Assembly (NCBI GenBank): GCA_964408455.1
Contig: CAYOZN010000012.1
Location: 62,001-126,000 of the forward strand
Source: CAYOZN01 sp964408455
Lineage (GTDB): Bacteria; Planctomycetota; Phycisphaerae; UBA1845; UTPLA1
Length of the DNA: 64,000 nucleotides
Reading direction: 5' to 3'
Part shown: in pieces, positions 34,060-41,536 of the stretch
How the letters are laid out: each line of letters starts with the position of its first letter
Numbering within the stretch: position 1 is the first letter of the stretch
Position numbers and translations under genes: made by a program
Notes under the pieces: generated by a model
Told to the model about the DNA's origin: nothing
The model's database searches: none
The model's input: the letters and a program-made list of their open reading frames with translations, nothing else

Positions 34060-36684
34060 ATGAGCCGATCGCGGAAGTCGACCGGCCTGAAAGAGGTCTA
34101 TCGGCTCAAGGACGAAGCGCACCGGCGCGTGGTCGTATTCGCGAATGGCCTCACCGCCGTTCTGCACCGCCACGATGCCGCGCCCGTCGTTGCCGTGCGC
34201 GTTTATGTCCGCGGCGGCAGCGCCTTCGAGGGCTCCTGGCTCGGCTCGGGCATCAGCCACCTCTTTGAGCACGCCATCACCTGTGACGGCACCGCGCGTC
34301 ACACCGAGCGCGAGCTGGTCGAGATTTCAGATGCCATCGGCGGCCTCTCCAACGCATATACCTCCGTCGATCACATCTGCCATCACGTCACCACCGCCCG
34401 CGAGAACCTCGAGCAGGCCGTCGAAGTCTTCGCCGACTTTCTCACGCAGCCGCTTCTCTCCAAGGCCGTGTTCGAGCGCGAGCTCGGCGTCGTCCAGCGC
34501 GAGCTCGAGCGCGATCGCGACGATCCCGACGTCCAACTCGACGAACTGCTTCACGAGAATATCTACAGCGGCCATCCGCTCCAGCACCCCGTCATCGGGC
34601 ATCGCAATCGCCTGCTCGAACTGACGCACGAAGACATCCTCGCCTATCACCGCCAGGTCCATGCCGCCGACAACGTCGTCGTCGTCATCGCCGGCGATAT
34701 CGACCTCGACCATGCTCAGACCATCGTCGCGCGCGCGTTCGATGGCCTCGTCCGGCGCGGCACCGTCAGGCTGCCGCTGCCCGATCCTGCCCCCATCGTC
34801 GCCGCCGCCACTGCCGTCAAGCACATGGACGTCGAATCGGCATCCGCCATCATGTCATGGCAGACCGTTCGCGAAACCCACGCCGACGAGGGGCCGATCG
34901 ATCTCTTGTGCTCGGTCCTCACCGAGGGGGCGGCGGCCCGCGTCTCCAAGGCCCTGGTCTGGGACAGCGGCCTGGCATTCGATCTCGGCGGCTCGCATGA
35001 GACCACCTGGCACTCTCCCGGCACCTTTCAGATTTCCTTCCAGTGCGACGCCAAGGTCCTCGAACGCGCGCGCGATGTCGTCCTCCAGGTGCTCGCCGAT
35101 CTCGAAAGCCGCCCGATCACTGAAGTCGAGCTGCGCCGCGCCCTCCGCCAGAACGAAAACGCGATCCTCTATCAGCGCGAGACCGCCGAGGGCCTGGCCG
35201 CCCAGCTCGGCGAGGATTTTCTCGCCGGCGCCGATATCGACTACACCGATGGCTTTCTGCGAAACCTTCGCCGCGTGACGTCGGATGACCTGATGCGCGT
35301 GGCTCGCGAATACCTCCGCCCCGACGGATGTGTCACCGCCGTCGTGCTGCCCGGTGCCAGGACCGCCGCTCCGGCCGTCGCCCGCCGCCCGTCCCGCCGG
35401 CGCGAAGTGGTCCGCGCCGTGCTGCCCAGTGGCCTCCGCGTCGCCATCCGGCCCATGTCGTGCAGCAGGTTCGTCGCCGTCAACGCCTTCTTTCGCGGCG
35501 GCCTGGTGGCCGAGACGCCCTCCACCAACGGGGCGTTCAACCTGCTGTCACGCGTATGGCATCGCGGCAGCCGCGGTCACACCGCCGATCAGATCGAGGA
35601 GGAATTCTCCCTGCGCGGCAGCGCCCTCCGCGCCACCAGCGGCATGAACCAGTTCGGCCTGGGCTTCGTCGCCCCTGCCGACGAGTGGAATGCACTGTTC
35701 CCCATCCTTGCCGAGGTCCTCGTCAAGCCGCTGCTGGCCGCCGACGAGATCGATAAGGCCCGCCCGGCACTCCTCGATGCCGTCGCCCGCATCGACGAGG
35801 ACTGGCACAGCGAACTGACGCGCTTCGTCCGCTCGCGCTTCTTTCGCGCCAGTCCCTATCGCATGATGCGCATCGGCACCGAGGCCAACCTCCGCCGCTT
35901 CGGCACCGCCCACCTCCGGCGCATCCACGGACGCTACGTCTGCGGCCGAAACGGCGTGCTCGCCATCGCCGGGGAAGTGAATCCCCGTCGCGCCCTCAAC
36001 CTGATTCGCACCTGCCTCCAGAACCTCCCACGCGGCGCCGCCGGTCTCGTCCCGCCGCCCCGATTCGAAACGCCGCCCGCCGACGACCGCCTCTTCGTAC
36101 GCCGTTCCGGCGGCCTGCGCGAGGCCGCCGGCGTCTTCATCGGATATCCCGGCCTGACCGCCGGCGATCGCAAGCACCGCGCCGCCGTCGCCCTCATCGA
36201 AACCATGCTCGCCGGCTACGCTCTGTCCGGAGGCCGACTGTTCACCGCCCTCCGCAGCGGCACCCGCGACATGGCATACGAAGTCACCGGCGCAGGGTTC
36301 TCCGGCCTGTGGCCCGGCTACATCGCCTTCGTCGCCGCCTGCGAACCGCGCCGCCTCAACGAGGTCTATCGCCTCATGCGCGCCGAGATCGATGCCGTCC
36401 GCGATGGCCGGTTCGACGCCTCCGAACTGGAGCGGGCCCGGGCAATGATCGTCGCCGGCGAACTCGACCAGTTGCAGTCCGCAGGTGACTACAGCTCCCG
36501 CATCGGTGTGGACGAAGTCTTCGGCCTCGGCGCCGACGATTCGAAGAGATTTCTCGATGAAGTGCGGAGCGTCTCTTTGACGGCGGCGCGACGCGCGGCG
36601 CACCGCTACCTCCAGCATGCCACCATCGGCGTCGTCACGCCCGATCCCCGCCTCGTGCGACTCGGCCTCAAGGCCCAGCGATGA
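34060..36684 (+). CDS. M16-family zinc peptidase, two-domain
   Basis: The 874-residue protein is an M16 metallopeptidase in one chain. The N-terminal half has the inverted zinc motif HLFEH (HxxEH) and the distal Glu in ELGVVQRELERDRDDPD, followed by the M16C-like domain. The C-terminal half (from about residue 450) repeats the fold but lacks HxxEH (ANLLSR-type region), as in many pitrilysin-like or PqqL-type proteins. No signal peptide is seen. ATG 34060 is chosen; ATG 34021 is in frame and possible. It is convergent with the M48 gene. Confidence 0.9.
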   Translation: MSRSRKSTGLKEVYRLKDEAHRRVVVFANGLTAVLHRHDAAPVVAVRVYVRGGSAFEGSWLGSGISHLFEHAITCDGTARHTERELVEISDAIGGLSNAYTSVDHICHHVTTARENLEQAVEVFADFLTQPLLSKAVFERELGVVQRELERDRDDPDVQLDELLHENIYSGHPLQHPVIGHRNRLLELTHEDILAYHRQVHAADNVVVVIAGDIDLDHAQTIVARAFDGLVRRGTVRLPLPDPAPIVAAATAVKHMDVESASAIMSWQTVRETHADEGPIDLLCSVLTEGAAARVSKALVWDSGLAFDLGGSHETTWHSPGTFQISFQCDAKVLERARDVVLQVLADLESRPITEVELRRALRQNENAILYQRETAEGLAAQLGEDFLAGADIDYTDGFLRNLRRVTSDDLMRVAREYLRPDGCVTAVVLPGARTAAPAVARRPSRRREVVRAVLPSGLRVAIRPMSCSRFVAVNAFFRGGLVAETPSTNGAFNLLSRVWHRGSRGHTADQIEEEFSLRGSALRATSGMNQFGLGFVAPADEWNALFPILAEVLVKPLLAADEIDKARPALLDAVARIDEDWHSELTRFVRSRFFRASPYRMMRIGTEANLRRFGTAHLRRIHGRYVCGRNGVLAIAGEVNPRRALNLIRTCLQNLPRGAAGLVPPPRFETPPADDRLFVRRSGGLREAAGVFIGYPGLTAGDRKHRAAVALIETMLAGYALSGGRLFTALRSGTRDMAYEVTGAGFSGLWPGYIAFVAACEPRRLNEVYRLMRAEIDAVRDGRFDASELERARAMIVAGELDQLQSAGDYSSRIGVDEVFGLGADDSKRFLDEVRSVSLTAARRAAHRYLQHATIGVVTPDPRLVRLGLKAQR

Positions 36685-36709
36685 GTTTGCCGGCCGGCAG
36701 TTCGCGCGA

Positions 36710-38380
36710 TCAGGTCCAGCCCAGCGCGCGAGCGACCGTCGGATAGTAGATTATCGCCGCCACGACCGTGCCCACGACGGAAATGACGATCAAGGCGACC
36801 TTGATGCCCAGGATCGTGCCTTCGAAGCGCTCCAGCCGCGGCGTATCGCTGACGAACGTCTCGATCAGCTTGCAGCGCGACTCGATGCTGCCGTGCTGCC
36901 AGCTTGGCGACTCCCGCGGGATGCCGTTCAGATCGGCAATTCTCCCCAGCGTCCGGCCGAAGATATTGGCCGCCGTGACGCAGATCCCCGCCTTGCGCGA
37001 TTCGCCGTGAACCGGGCACCAGCTCTGACACTGCTTCACGTCCGGCGTGATGCAGCGGATGCCGAACAGGTCTGCCTGCCGTTCAAACTTCCGCGACAGC
37101 CAGCTGAACCCGAACAGCCACATCACCAGCAGCACCACCAGCGCCACGAACTGGAGCATGGCCTCGCTCGTCACCCACGGGGCCACAGGCAGCGCCGTCG
37201 CCGACAGCCACTTGGGCGGATTGCGCAGCATCAACAGCAGGATCATCACGCCACCTGCCGCGTACATGCTCACGATGGCGAACACGCCGAAGAACGGCAG
37301 GTGCCAGTGGCGCACGTGACCGGCCTCATGGCCGAACACCGCCTCAATCTCCTCGTCGTTCATCTCCTCCAATAGTGCGTCCGACACCAGGATATAGCGC
37401 AGCGGGGCGATGAACCCCATCACCGCCGCATTGACCGCCAGCCCGTGCGTGTGCCAGATGAGAATCTCGCGATAGCGAAGCCCGATCCGCCGGCACGTCT
37501 CCACGAAGCGATCGCGCAATGGACCCGGCGGCAGCGGCTCGGTCGCCCAGATGTAGCGCAGCATCATCGGCGCAAAGAGCAAAACAAAAAACGACACAGT
37601 CCCCAGGGCCGTGTGCAGGATCAGCATGCGCACGTTCGGCTCGCGCGGCAGAAAAGTCACGTGCGGCGCTGCAAGGTAGATGAGGTCCTTTGCCAGCACG
37701 ATCAGCGACATCGGCACCGCCAGGATCAGCACCTGGTGGCGGAGCTTGTCGACCAGATAGTTGCCCAGCGTCGCATCGATCTTCCGGTGTCGCCCGCGTG
37801 ACGCCGCCAGCGCCGCCCGCGCGGGATTAAGCATCGCAATCGTCCGCTCTTCCGGTTGCGCGGCGCCCGCCGCGACGGGTTCCGCCGGTGCCGCGCCTCC
37901 GGCGGCCGAGGCGTCGCCCTCGCGTTCCGCCGGTTCTGATCGCAGCGAAAGCTCCAGCGGATACACGATCGTCCAGACCGCCACCAGTGATGAAAACAGC
38001 GGCGACAGAATCACTAACTCCGCCAGAAGCGGTATCCGGTCCAGCCCCCACACGTGGCGCACGATGATCGACCACGGCGTGAAGAGATGCGTCAGTGCCA
38101 GCGCGCCGCCCAATATGAACAGCAGGTTCTCCTGAAAATCCGCGTAGGTATCCGCCGCGTCTTCGTGCCCCTCGTTCGATCCATCCAGGCACCTCCGTGC
38201 TCGACGCCGTGCCAGGGCCGCAAGCAAGCCGACGATGGCAACCTGGAGCACGACGATTGCCAGCGTCGCAAGGTAGGGAAAGCCCGAACCCGGCGGCCGG
38301 CTGCCGAACATGTTGAACTGCGGTGGCGGAAGGTTATCGCTCAGCACCAGCGCAAAGGCCATGATGATGATGAAGTACAT
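36710..38380 (-). CDS. M48-family membrane zinc peptidase
   Basis: The protein has several membrane segments in the N-terminal half, then the catalytic core AVFGHEAGHVRHWH (HExxH near residue 350) and a downstream ERQAD motif with the third zinc ligand Glu. This is the M48 (HtpX/Ste24-like) arrangement, used in membrane protein quality control. A C-terminal membrane helix follows (VALIVISVVGTVVAAIIYY). ATG at 38380 (MYFIIIMAF) is preferred because the longer frame upstream is basic, low-complexity and without motifs. A Cys-rich stretch (CQSWCPVHGES) near residue 425 is unusual. Confidence 0.85.
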   Translation of the reverse strand: MYFIIIMAFALVLSDNLPPPQFNMFGSRPPGSGFPYLATLAIVVLQVAIVGLLAALARRRARRCLDGSNEGHEDAADTYADFQENLLFILGGALALTHLFTPWSIIVRHVWGLDRIPLLAELVILSPLFSSLVAVWTIVYPLELSLRSEPAEREGDASAAGGAAPAEPVAAGAAQPEERTIAMLNPARAALAASRGRHRKIDATLGNYLVDKLRHQVLILAVPMSLIVLAKDLIYLAAPHVTFLPREPNVRMLILHTALGTVSFFVLLFAPMMLRYIWATEPLPPGPLRDRFVETCRRIGLRYREILIWHTHGLAVNAAVMGFIAPLRYILVSDALLEEMNDEEIEAVFGHEAGHVRHWHLPFFGVFAIVSMYAAGGVMILLLMLRNPPKWLSATALPVAPWVTSEAMLQFVALVVLLVMWLFGFSWLSRKFERQADLFGIRCITPDVKQCQSWCPVHGESRKAGICVTAANIFGRTLGRIADLNGIPRESPSWQHGSIESRCKLIETFVSDTPRLERFEGTILGIKVALIVISVVGTVVAAIIYYPTVARALGWT

Positions 38381-38780
38381 ATTGGCGTCGATCTGCTCCG
38401 CGGCCGCGACCGGCGTTCGGCCGGAAGCCCGCGAATGGAGGCACCGCGGCGCTGTGCTCGTGTGCAGCCGCTCTCCCGGCGGCAGAAGTCCTTTTTTCTC
38501 ACCGCGATGGACGGTACGCGATGTAACAGGTGCGCAACTCGGCATTTGCAGAAAAACGCCGTAATGGCACCCGTTGCAATACTACATCAAAGCCCGGCGT
38601 TTACCCAGTTGATCCGGTTGCGGCGTTCTATCCACCCGCGGCCCGCGTTGTGGTATAAGTTGGCGTGGAACGGCCCTTGGCCTTGTCACGTTTGACCGAA
38701 GCAGCTGGACACGTATCCCCGGGCTGGCCCGCGGCAGTTCCGAACGCGGTGGGCCGGCTTCAAGCAAGAGGAGAATTTTC

Positions 38781-39734
38781 ATGTTTCGTAAATCGTGCTG
38801 TGCGTTGCTGATCGCGGTCCTGTTCATTCCCGCCCTGACCTCCGCCCAGCAGCCGGCCAGGCCCGAACGTGAGGGCGATGCGCCTCGTTCTCGTGACGAT
38901 CGCGGCATGCGCCCGCGGCGGGGGGGCATGGCCGCCCTGATAAATCCGGCACGGCACCTCGAGCGAATGGCCGAGGAATTGAAGCTCACCCCCGAGCAGA
39001 AGCAGAAGGTATCCGATCTGTTCGATGCGTACGGCACCAAGCGCGAAGCCGTCCGTAGCGCATTTCAAATGTCCCCGGAGGAGCGCGAGCGCCATCGCTC
39101 CCTCGCCCAGGAACTTCGCGCCGCCAGCGAAGAAGGCGACAAGGCCAGAGTCGAACAGCTGCGCAAGGAAAGCGCCGATCTGCGGAGTGCGCGCCTCGCC
39201 AAGATTCAGCCGGCGCAGAAGGAGCTCGAGGATGCGACCACCAAACTCCAACAGGACGTGCTTGCGCTGCTCAATCCCGATCAGAAGCCCGCGTTTGAAG
39301 CCTTTTGGAAGGACCTGTCCGAGGGCGGCCGTGGCACGCCACCGAAGAATCCGCGGCTGCTGAAGCACATCGTCGACAAGCTCGACGATCTTTCAAAGGA
39401 ACAGCGCCAGCAGATTGACGACCTGTTCCGCGCATTTCACGAAGAAGAACGCGAAATCCGCAGCAAGGCGTCCGATCGCAAGGCAGAAGCCGACGACGGC
39501 GCCGCTGAGGATGTCGCCGGCGACCGCCCGCGCCGCGGCCGAAGGGGCCCGGACCGCACCATCCGCGAGCAGTTGCAACAGCGCTCCGAAAAGCTCTACC
39601 TCGACATCACGAATGTTCTGAACGACGAGCAGAAGGCCAGAGTCGCCGAAGAATTGAAAAAAGCTGTCGGCGATCGTCGCGGCCGCGGCCCCAGGCCGCC
39701 TCGCGGTGCCGGTCCTCGCGATAGCGATAGATAA
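38781..39734 (+). CDS. Secreted Spy/LTXXQ-like coiled-coil protein
   Basis: A clear signal peptide (MFRKSCCALLIAVLFIPALTSAQQ) is followed by a charged, highly helical chain. LKLTPEQKQKVSDLFDAY, ALLNPDQKPAFEAFW, LSKEQRQQIDDLFRAF and VLNDEQKARVAEEL are four LTxxQ-like helices in the style of Spy/CpxP periplasmic chaperones, so the chain may hold two duplicated Spy-like units. The Arg/Gly-rich C-terminus is low-complexity. GAGGAG lies upstream of ATG 38781. A strong hairpin follows the gene. Confidence 0.75.
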   Translation: MFRKSCCALLIAVLFIPALTSAQQPARPEREGDAPRSRDDRGMRPRRGGMAALINPARHLERMAEELKLTPEQKQKVSDLFDAYGTKREAVRSAFQMSPEERERHRSLAQELRAASEEGDKARVEQLRKESADLRSARLAKIQPAQKELEDATTKLQQDVLALLNPDQKPAFEAFWKDLSEGGRGTPPKNPRLLKHIVDKLDDLSKEQRQQIDDLFRAFHEEEREIRSKASDRKAEADDGAAEDVAGDRPRRGRRGPDRTIREQLQQRSEKLYLDITNVLNDEQKARVAEELKKAVGDRRGRGPRPPRGAGPRDSDR

Positions 39735-39770
39735 CCGCTCAGGCTGGAACGACTGCCGTAAATCAGCCCT

Positions 39771-39806
39771 CGGCCCCCCCCGGATCACATTCGCCGGGCG
39801 GGGCCG
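39771..39806. terminator. GC-rich terminator hairpin between convergent genes
   Basis: A 13-bp stem (39771-39783 with 39794-39806, one mismatch) with a 10-nt loop is followed on the plus strand by TCTTCATTT. It lies after the Spy-like gene and also just beyond the stop of the minus-strand gene at 39810, so it may serve both. Confidence 0.65.
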
Positions 39807-39809
39807 TCT

Positions 39810-40310
39810 TCATTTGCACGACTTGCTGCAACCGCGGTAGTAATCGACAGCCTCCGCCAGGCCTGCACGATTCTGAACCTGAAGCGTGGCGGCATCCACC
39901 TCCCATTTTCCGGCGGGCGCCCGATCGTGCCTCGTGACGTAATAGTATTCCTGGGACCCGACACCGCCATCCGGAATGTACGCGCCGACGCGCCCGGTCT
40001 CCCGCCACGGAATTCTCAGCGATCGCAGCGGCGTTCGCAGCTCGGCGCCTTCTCCATTCAACAGCAGCCGACGCGCATACCCCCGCCAGCCTGTGGCCAG
40101 CGACGCAAGTATCACCGCCAGCGCGCTGAGCCGGATCCATACCGGTGTCCGGTTGACCAGCAGGAAAAGCATCAGCGCATTAATCGGCAGCATCACCACG
40201 GCGAACGTCCACAGCGGCGTCTTCAGGTACGCCCAGCGGCGGGGGGGCTTGCGCTCCGGTGCGCATGGCGTCGCCGTGTCGTGAATTGGTTGCTGCGGAT
40301 CGCGCGTCAA
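39810..40310 (-). CDS. Small membrane protein, PH-like
   Basis: The 166-residue protein has two hydrophobic segments (TFAVVMLPINALMLFLLVN and IRLSALAVILASLATGW) and then a soluble part of the kind seen in bacterial PH-like membrane proteins (LNGEGAELRTPLRSLRIPWRE). Family is not certain. It starts with TTG at 40310, which overlaps the TGA stop of the upstream monooxygenase-like gene (TTGA), indicating translational coupling. Confidence 0.6.
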   Translation of the reverse strand: MTRDPQQPIHDTATPCAPERKPPRRWAYLKTPLWTFAVVMLPINALMLFLLVNRTPVWIRLSALAVILASLATGWRGYARRLLLNGEGAELRTPLRSLRIPWRETGRVGAYIPDGGVGSQEYYYVTRHDRAPAGKWEVDAATLQVQNRAGLAEAVDYYRGCSKSCK

Positions 40311-40597
40311 TGCTCGTAATAGGTGTGCTTGGGCCGGCCTTCCAGGATCTGCTCCTTACCCCAGTTCGCGATGTTCCTGAAGGTGTCGGACGCGATGAAC
40401 GCGTCGAACGCGCCCTTGTCGTTCCACTCCGAGAGGATTACGTATAGGCGCGCATCGTCGATGTCCCGGCACATGCGCGTGTGCGTATGACCCGCGATGC
40501 CCGACATCGCCTGAATCACCTTCCGAAAGGCGTTCTCAAACGTTTCTTCCTTGCCCGGCAGCACTTTGTAATTCATTCCGATCGTCACCATGGGCAT
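40307..40597 (-). CDS. Antibiotic biosynthesis monooxygenase (ABM) domain protein
   Basis: The roughly 96-residue ferredoxin-like protein reads VTIGMNYKVLPGKEETFENAFRKVIQAMSGIAGHTHTRMCRDI, then LYVILSEWNDKGAFDAFIAS, a common pattern in ABM dimers. These handle quinones or heme, but many have no known substrate. ATG 40597 or 40591 both fit. The gene overlaps the next minus-strand gene. Confidence 0.75.
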   Translation of the reverse strand: MPMVTIGMNYKVLPGKEETFENAFRKVIQAMSGIAGHTHTRMCRDIDDARLYVILSEWNDKGAFDAFIASDTFRNIANWGKEQILEGRPKHTYYEH

Positions 40598-40724
40598 GCT
40601 TCCATATCTACGCGTTGAACAAGCTGCCGGCCATCGGCATATTTGCCGGCCGTGCCGCCCTCGCCACGCAATTTGTCGTTCGCCCCCGTCGATGGCGCGG
40701 GGCACAATGCACTCCCGGCCCTTC

Positions 40725-41087
40725 TCAACGCGCGTTCGGATCGTGCTGCATCATCCCCACCAGGTTCCCCGTCGGCTCCACCAGGTAGGCCAGCCAGCCT
40801 ACGCCGGGAATCGCCATCCGCGGCACCACGATCTGCCCGCCGTTCTGCTCGACCAGCCGCACCGTCGCATCCAGATCGGCCACGTCCACCGTGTTGACCG
40901 TCCGCGGCTGGCCGTCGCGCGACTTCATCAGGCCGCCGTTGATGCCGTCGCCCGACCCGGTCTCCACCAGCCAGTACTCCTCCGGCCCATCCCATTTTGA
41001 AAACTGCCATCCGAAGACCTTCTCGAAGAACGCCTGTGCCTTCTGCGGCTCGGAAGAGTGATACTCGAAGTGGATGGGTCGATTCAT
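40725..41087 (-). CDS. VOC-family (glyoxalase-like) protein
   Basis: The 120-residue protein has IHFEYHSSEPQKAQAFFEKVFGWQF at the start, and LVETGSGDGINGGLM and VGWLAYLVEPTGNLVGMMQHD at the end. This is one vicinal oxygen chelate unit with the His and Glu positions of a metal site. The substrate is unknown; similar small proteins include glyoxalases and bleomycin-resistance proteins. ATG 41087 fits. It is the first of three minus-strand genes. Confidence 0.85.
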   Translation of the reverse strand: MNRPIHFEYHSSEPQKAQAFFEKVFGWQFSKWDGPEEYWLVETGSGDGINGGLMKSRDGQPRTVNTVDVADLDATVRLVEQNGGQIVVPRMAIPGVGWLAYLVEPTGNLVGMMQHDPNAR

Positions 41088-41173
41088 GCTGCGCTGCCTC
41101 TCGTGCGTAAGGAGTCGCCGGGTTTCGCCTGCAAGGTTATACAATTAGCGTGTGCCTCGCCACATCCCGGTCC

Positions 41174-41300
41174 CCAAGCCCGGCCGTGTCGGCCCGGTGC
41201 TTTACGCCCATTTTCCGAGCCCGACCATTCCCGCGAGCCGGACCGTGCCGGCCCGGTGCCCACTCTTTCAACTCGCGAGCCGGGCCGCTTCGGCCCGCTG
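41174..41300. repeat. GC-rich hairpin repeats upstream of tRNA-Ser
   Basis: Three related units lie here (near 41174, 41232 and 41274). The clearest read CGCGAGCCGGACCGTGCCGG and CGCGAGCCGGGCCGCTTCGG, each able to fold on GCCGGNCC/GGNCCGG-type arms. The same motif makes a 48-bp tandem repeat at 59695-59820. The region is not coding. Confidence 0.65.
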
Positions 41301-41364
41301 ACTGCACACGCGCGCACGCCCGGTTGCGAAAACGCCCACGCGCGCCATAATCATACATCACCCT

Positions 41365-41451
41365 GGAGAGGTGTCCGAGTGGCTGAAGGTGCATGCTTGG
41401 AAAGCATGTGTACGGTAACACGTACCGGGGGTTCGAATCCCCCCCTCTCCG
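41365..41451 (+). tRNA. tRNA-Ser (anticodon GGA)
   Basis: An 87-nt cloverleaf is visible. Acceptor arms are GGAGAGG and CCTCTCC with discriminator G; the anticodon loop CTTGGAAAG carries GGA; a long variable arm GTGTACGGTAACACGTAC is typical for serine; the T loop is GGTTCGAATCC. The CCA end is not encoded. It reads UCC and UCU codons. Confidence 0.96.
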
Positions 41452-41470
41452 GTTCCCCTCACGAAAGAAA

Positions 41471-41505
41471 ACAGGCAGGAGAGCGTATCACGCCCTCCTG
41501 CCTGT
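41471..41505. terminator. Terminator between tRNA-Ser and the metalloprotease gene
   Basis: A perfect 11-bp stem, ACAGGCAGGAG (41471-41481) with CTCCTGCCTGT (41495-41505), has a 13-nt loop. On the minus strand it is followed by a T-rich run (TTTTCTTTCG), so it is a good rho-independent terminator for the metalloprotease gene. It also blocks read-through from the tRNA. Confidence 0.8.
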
Positions 41506-41536
41506 CATTCATCACATCACACCCGAACCCCGCGGC

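Noticed and set aside
41137..41421. Minus-strand frame over the repeat and tRNA-Ser
   Set aside because: It crosses a tRNA gene and a GC-rich hairpin repeat.
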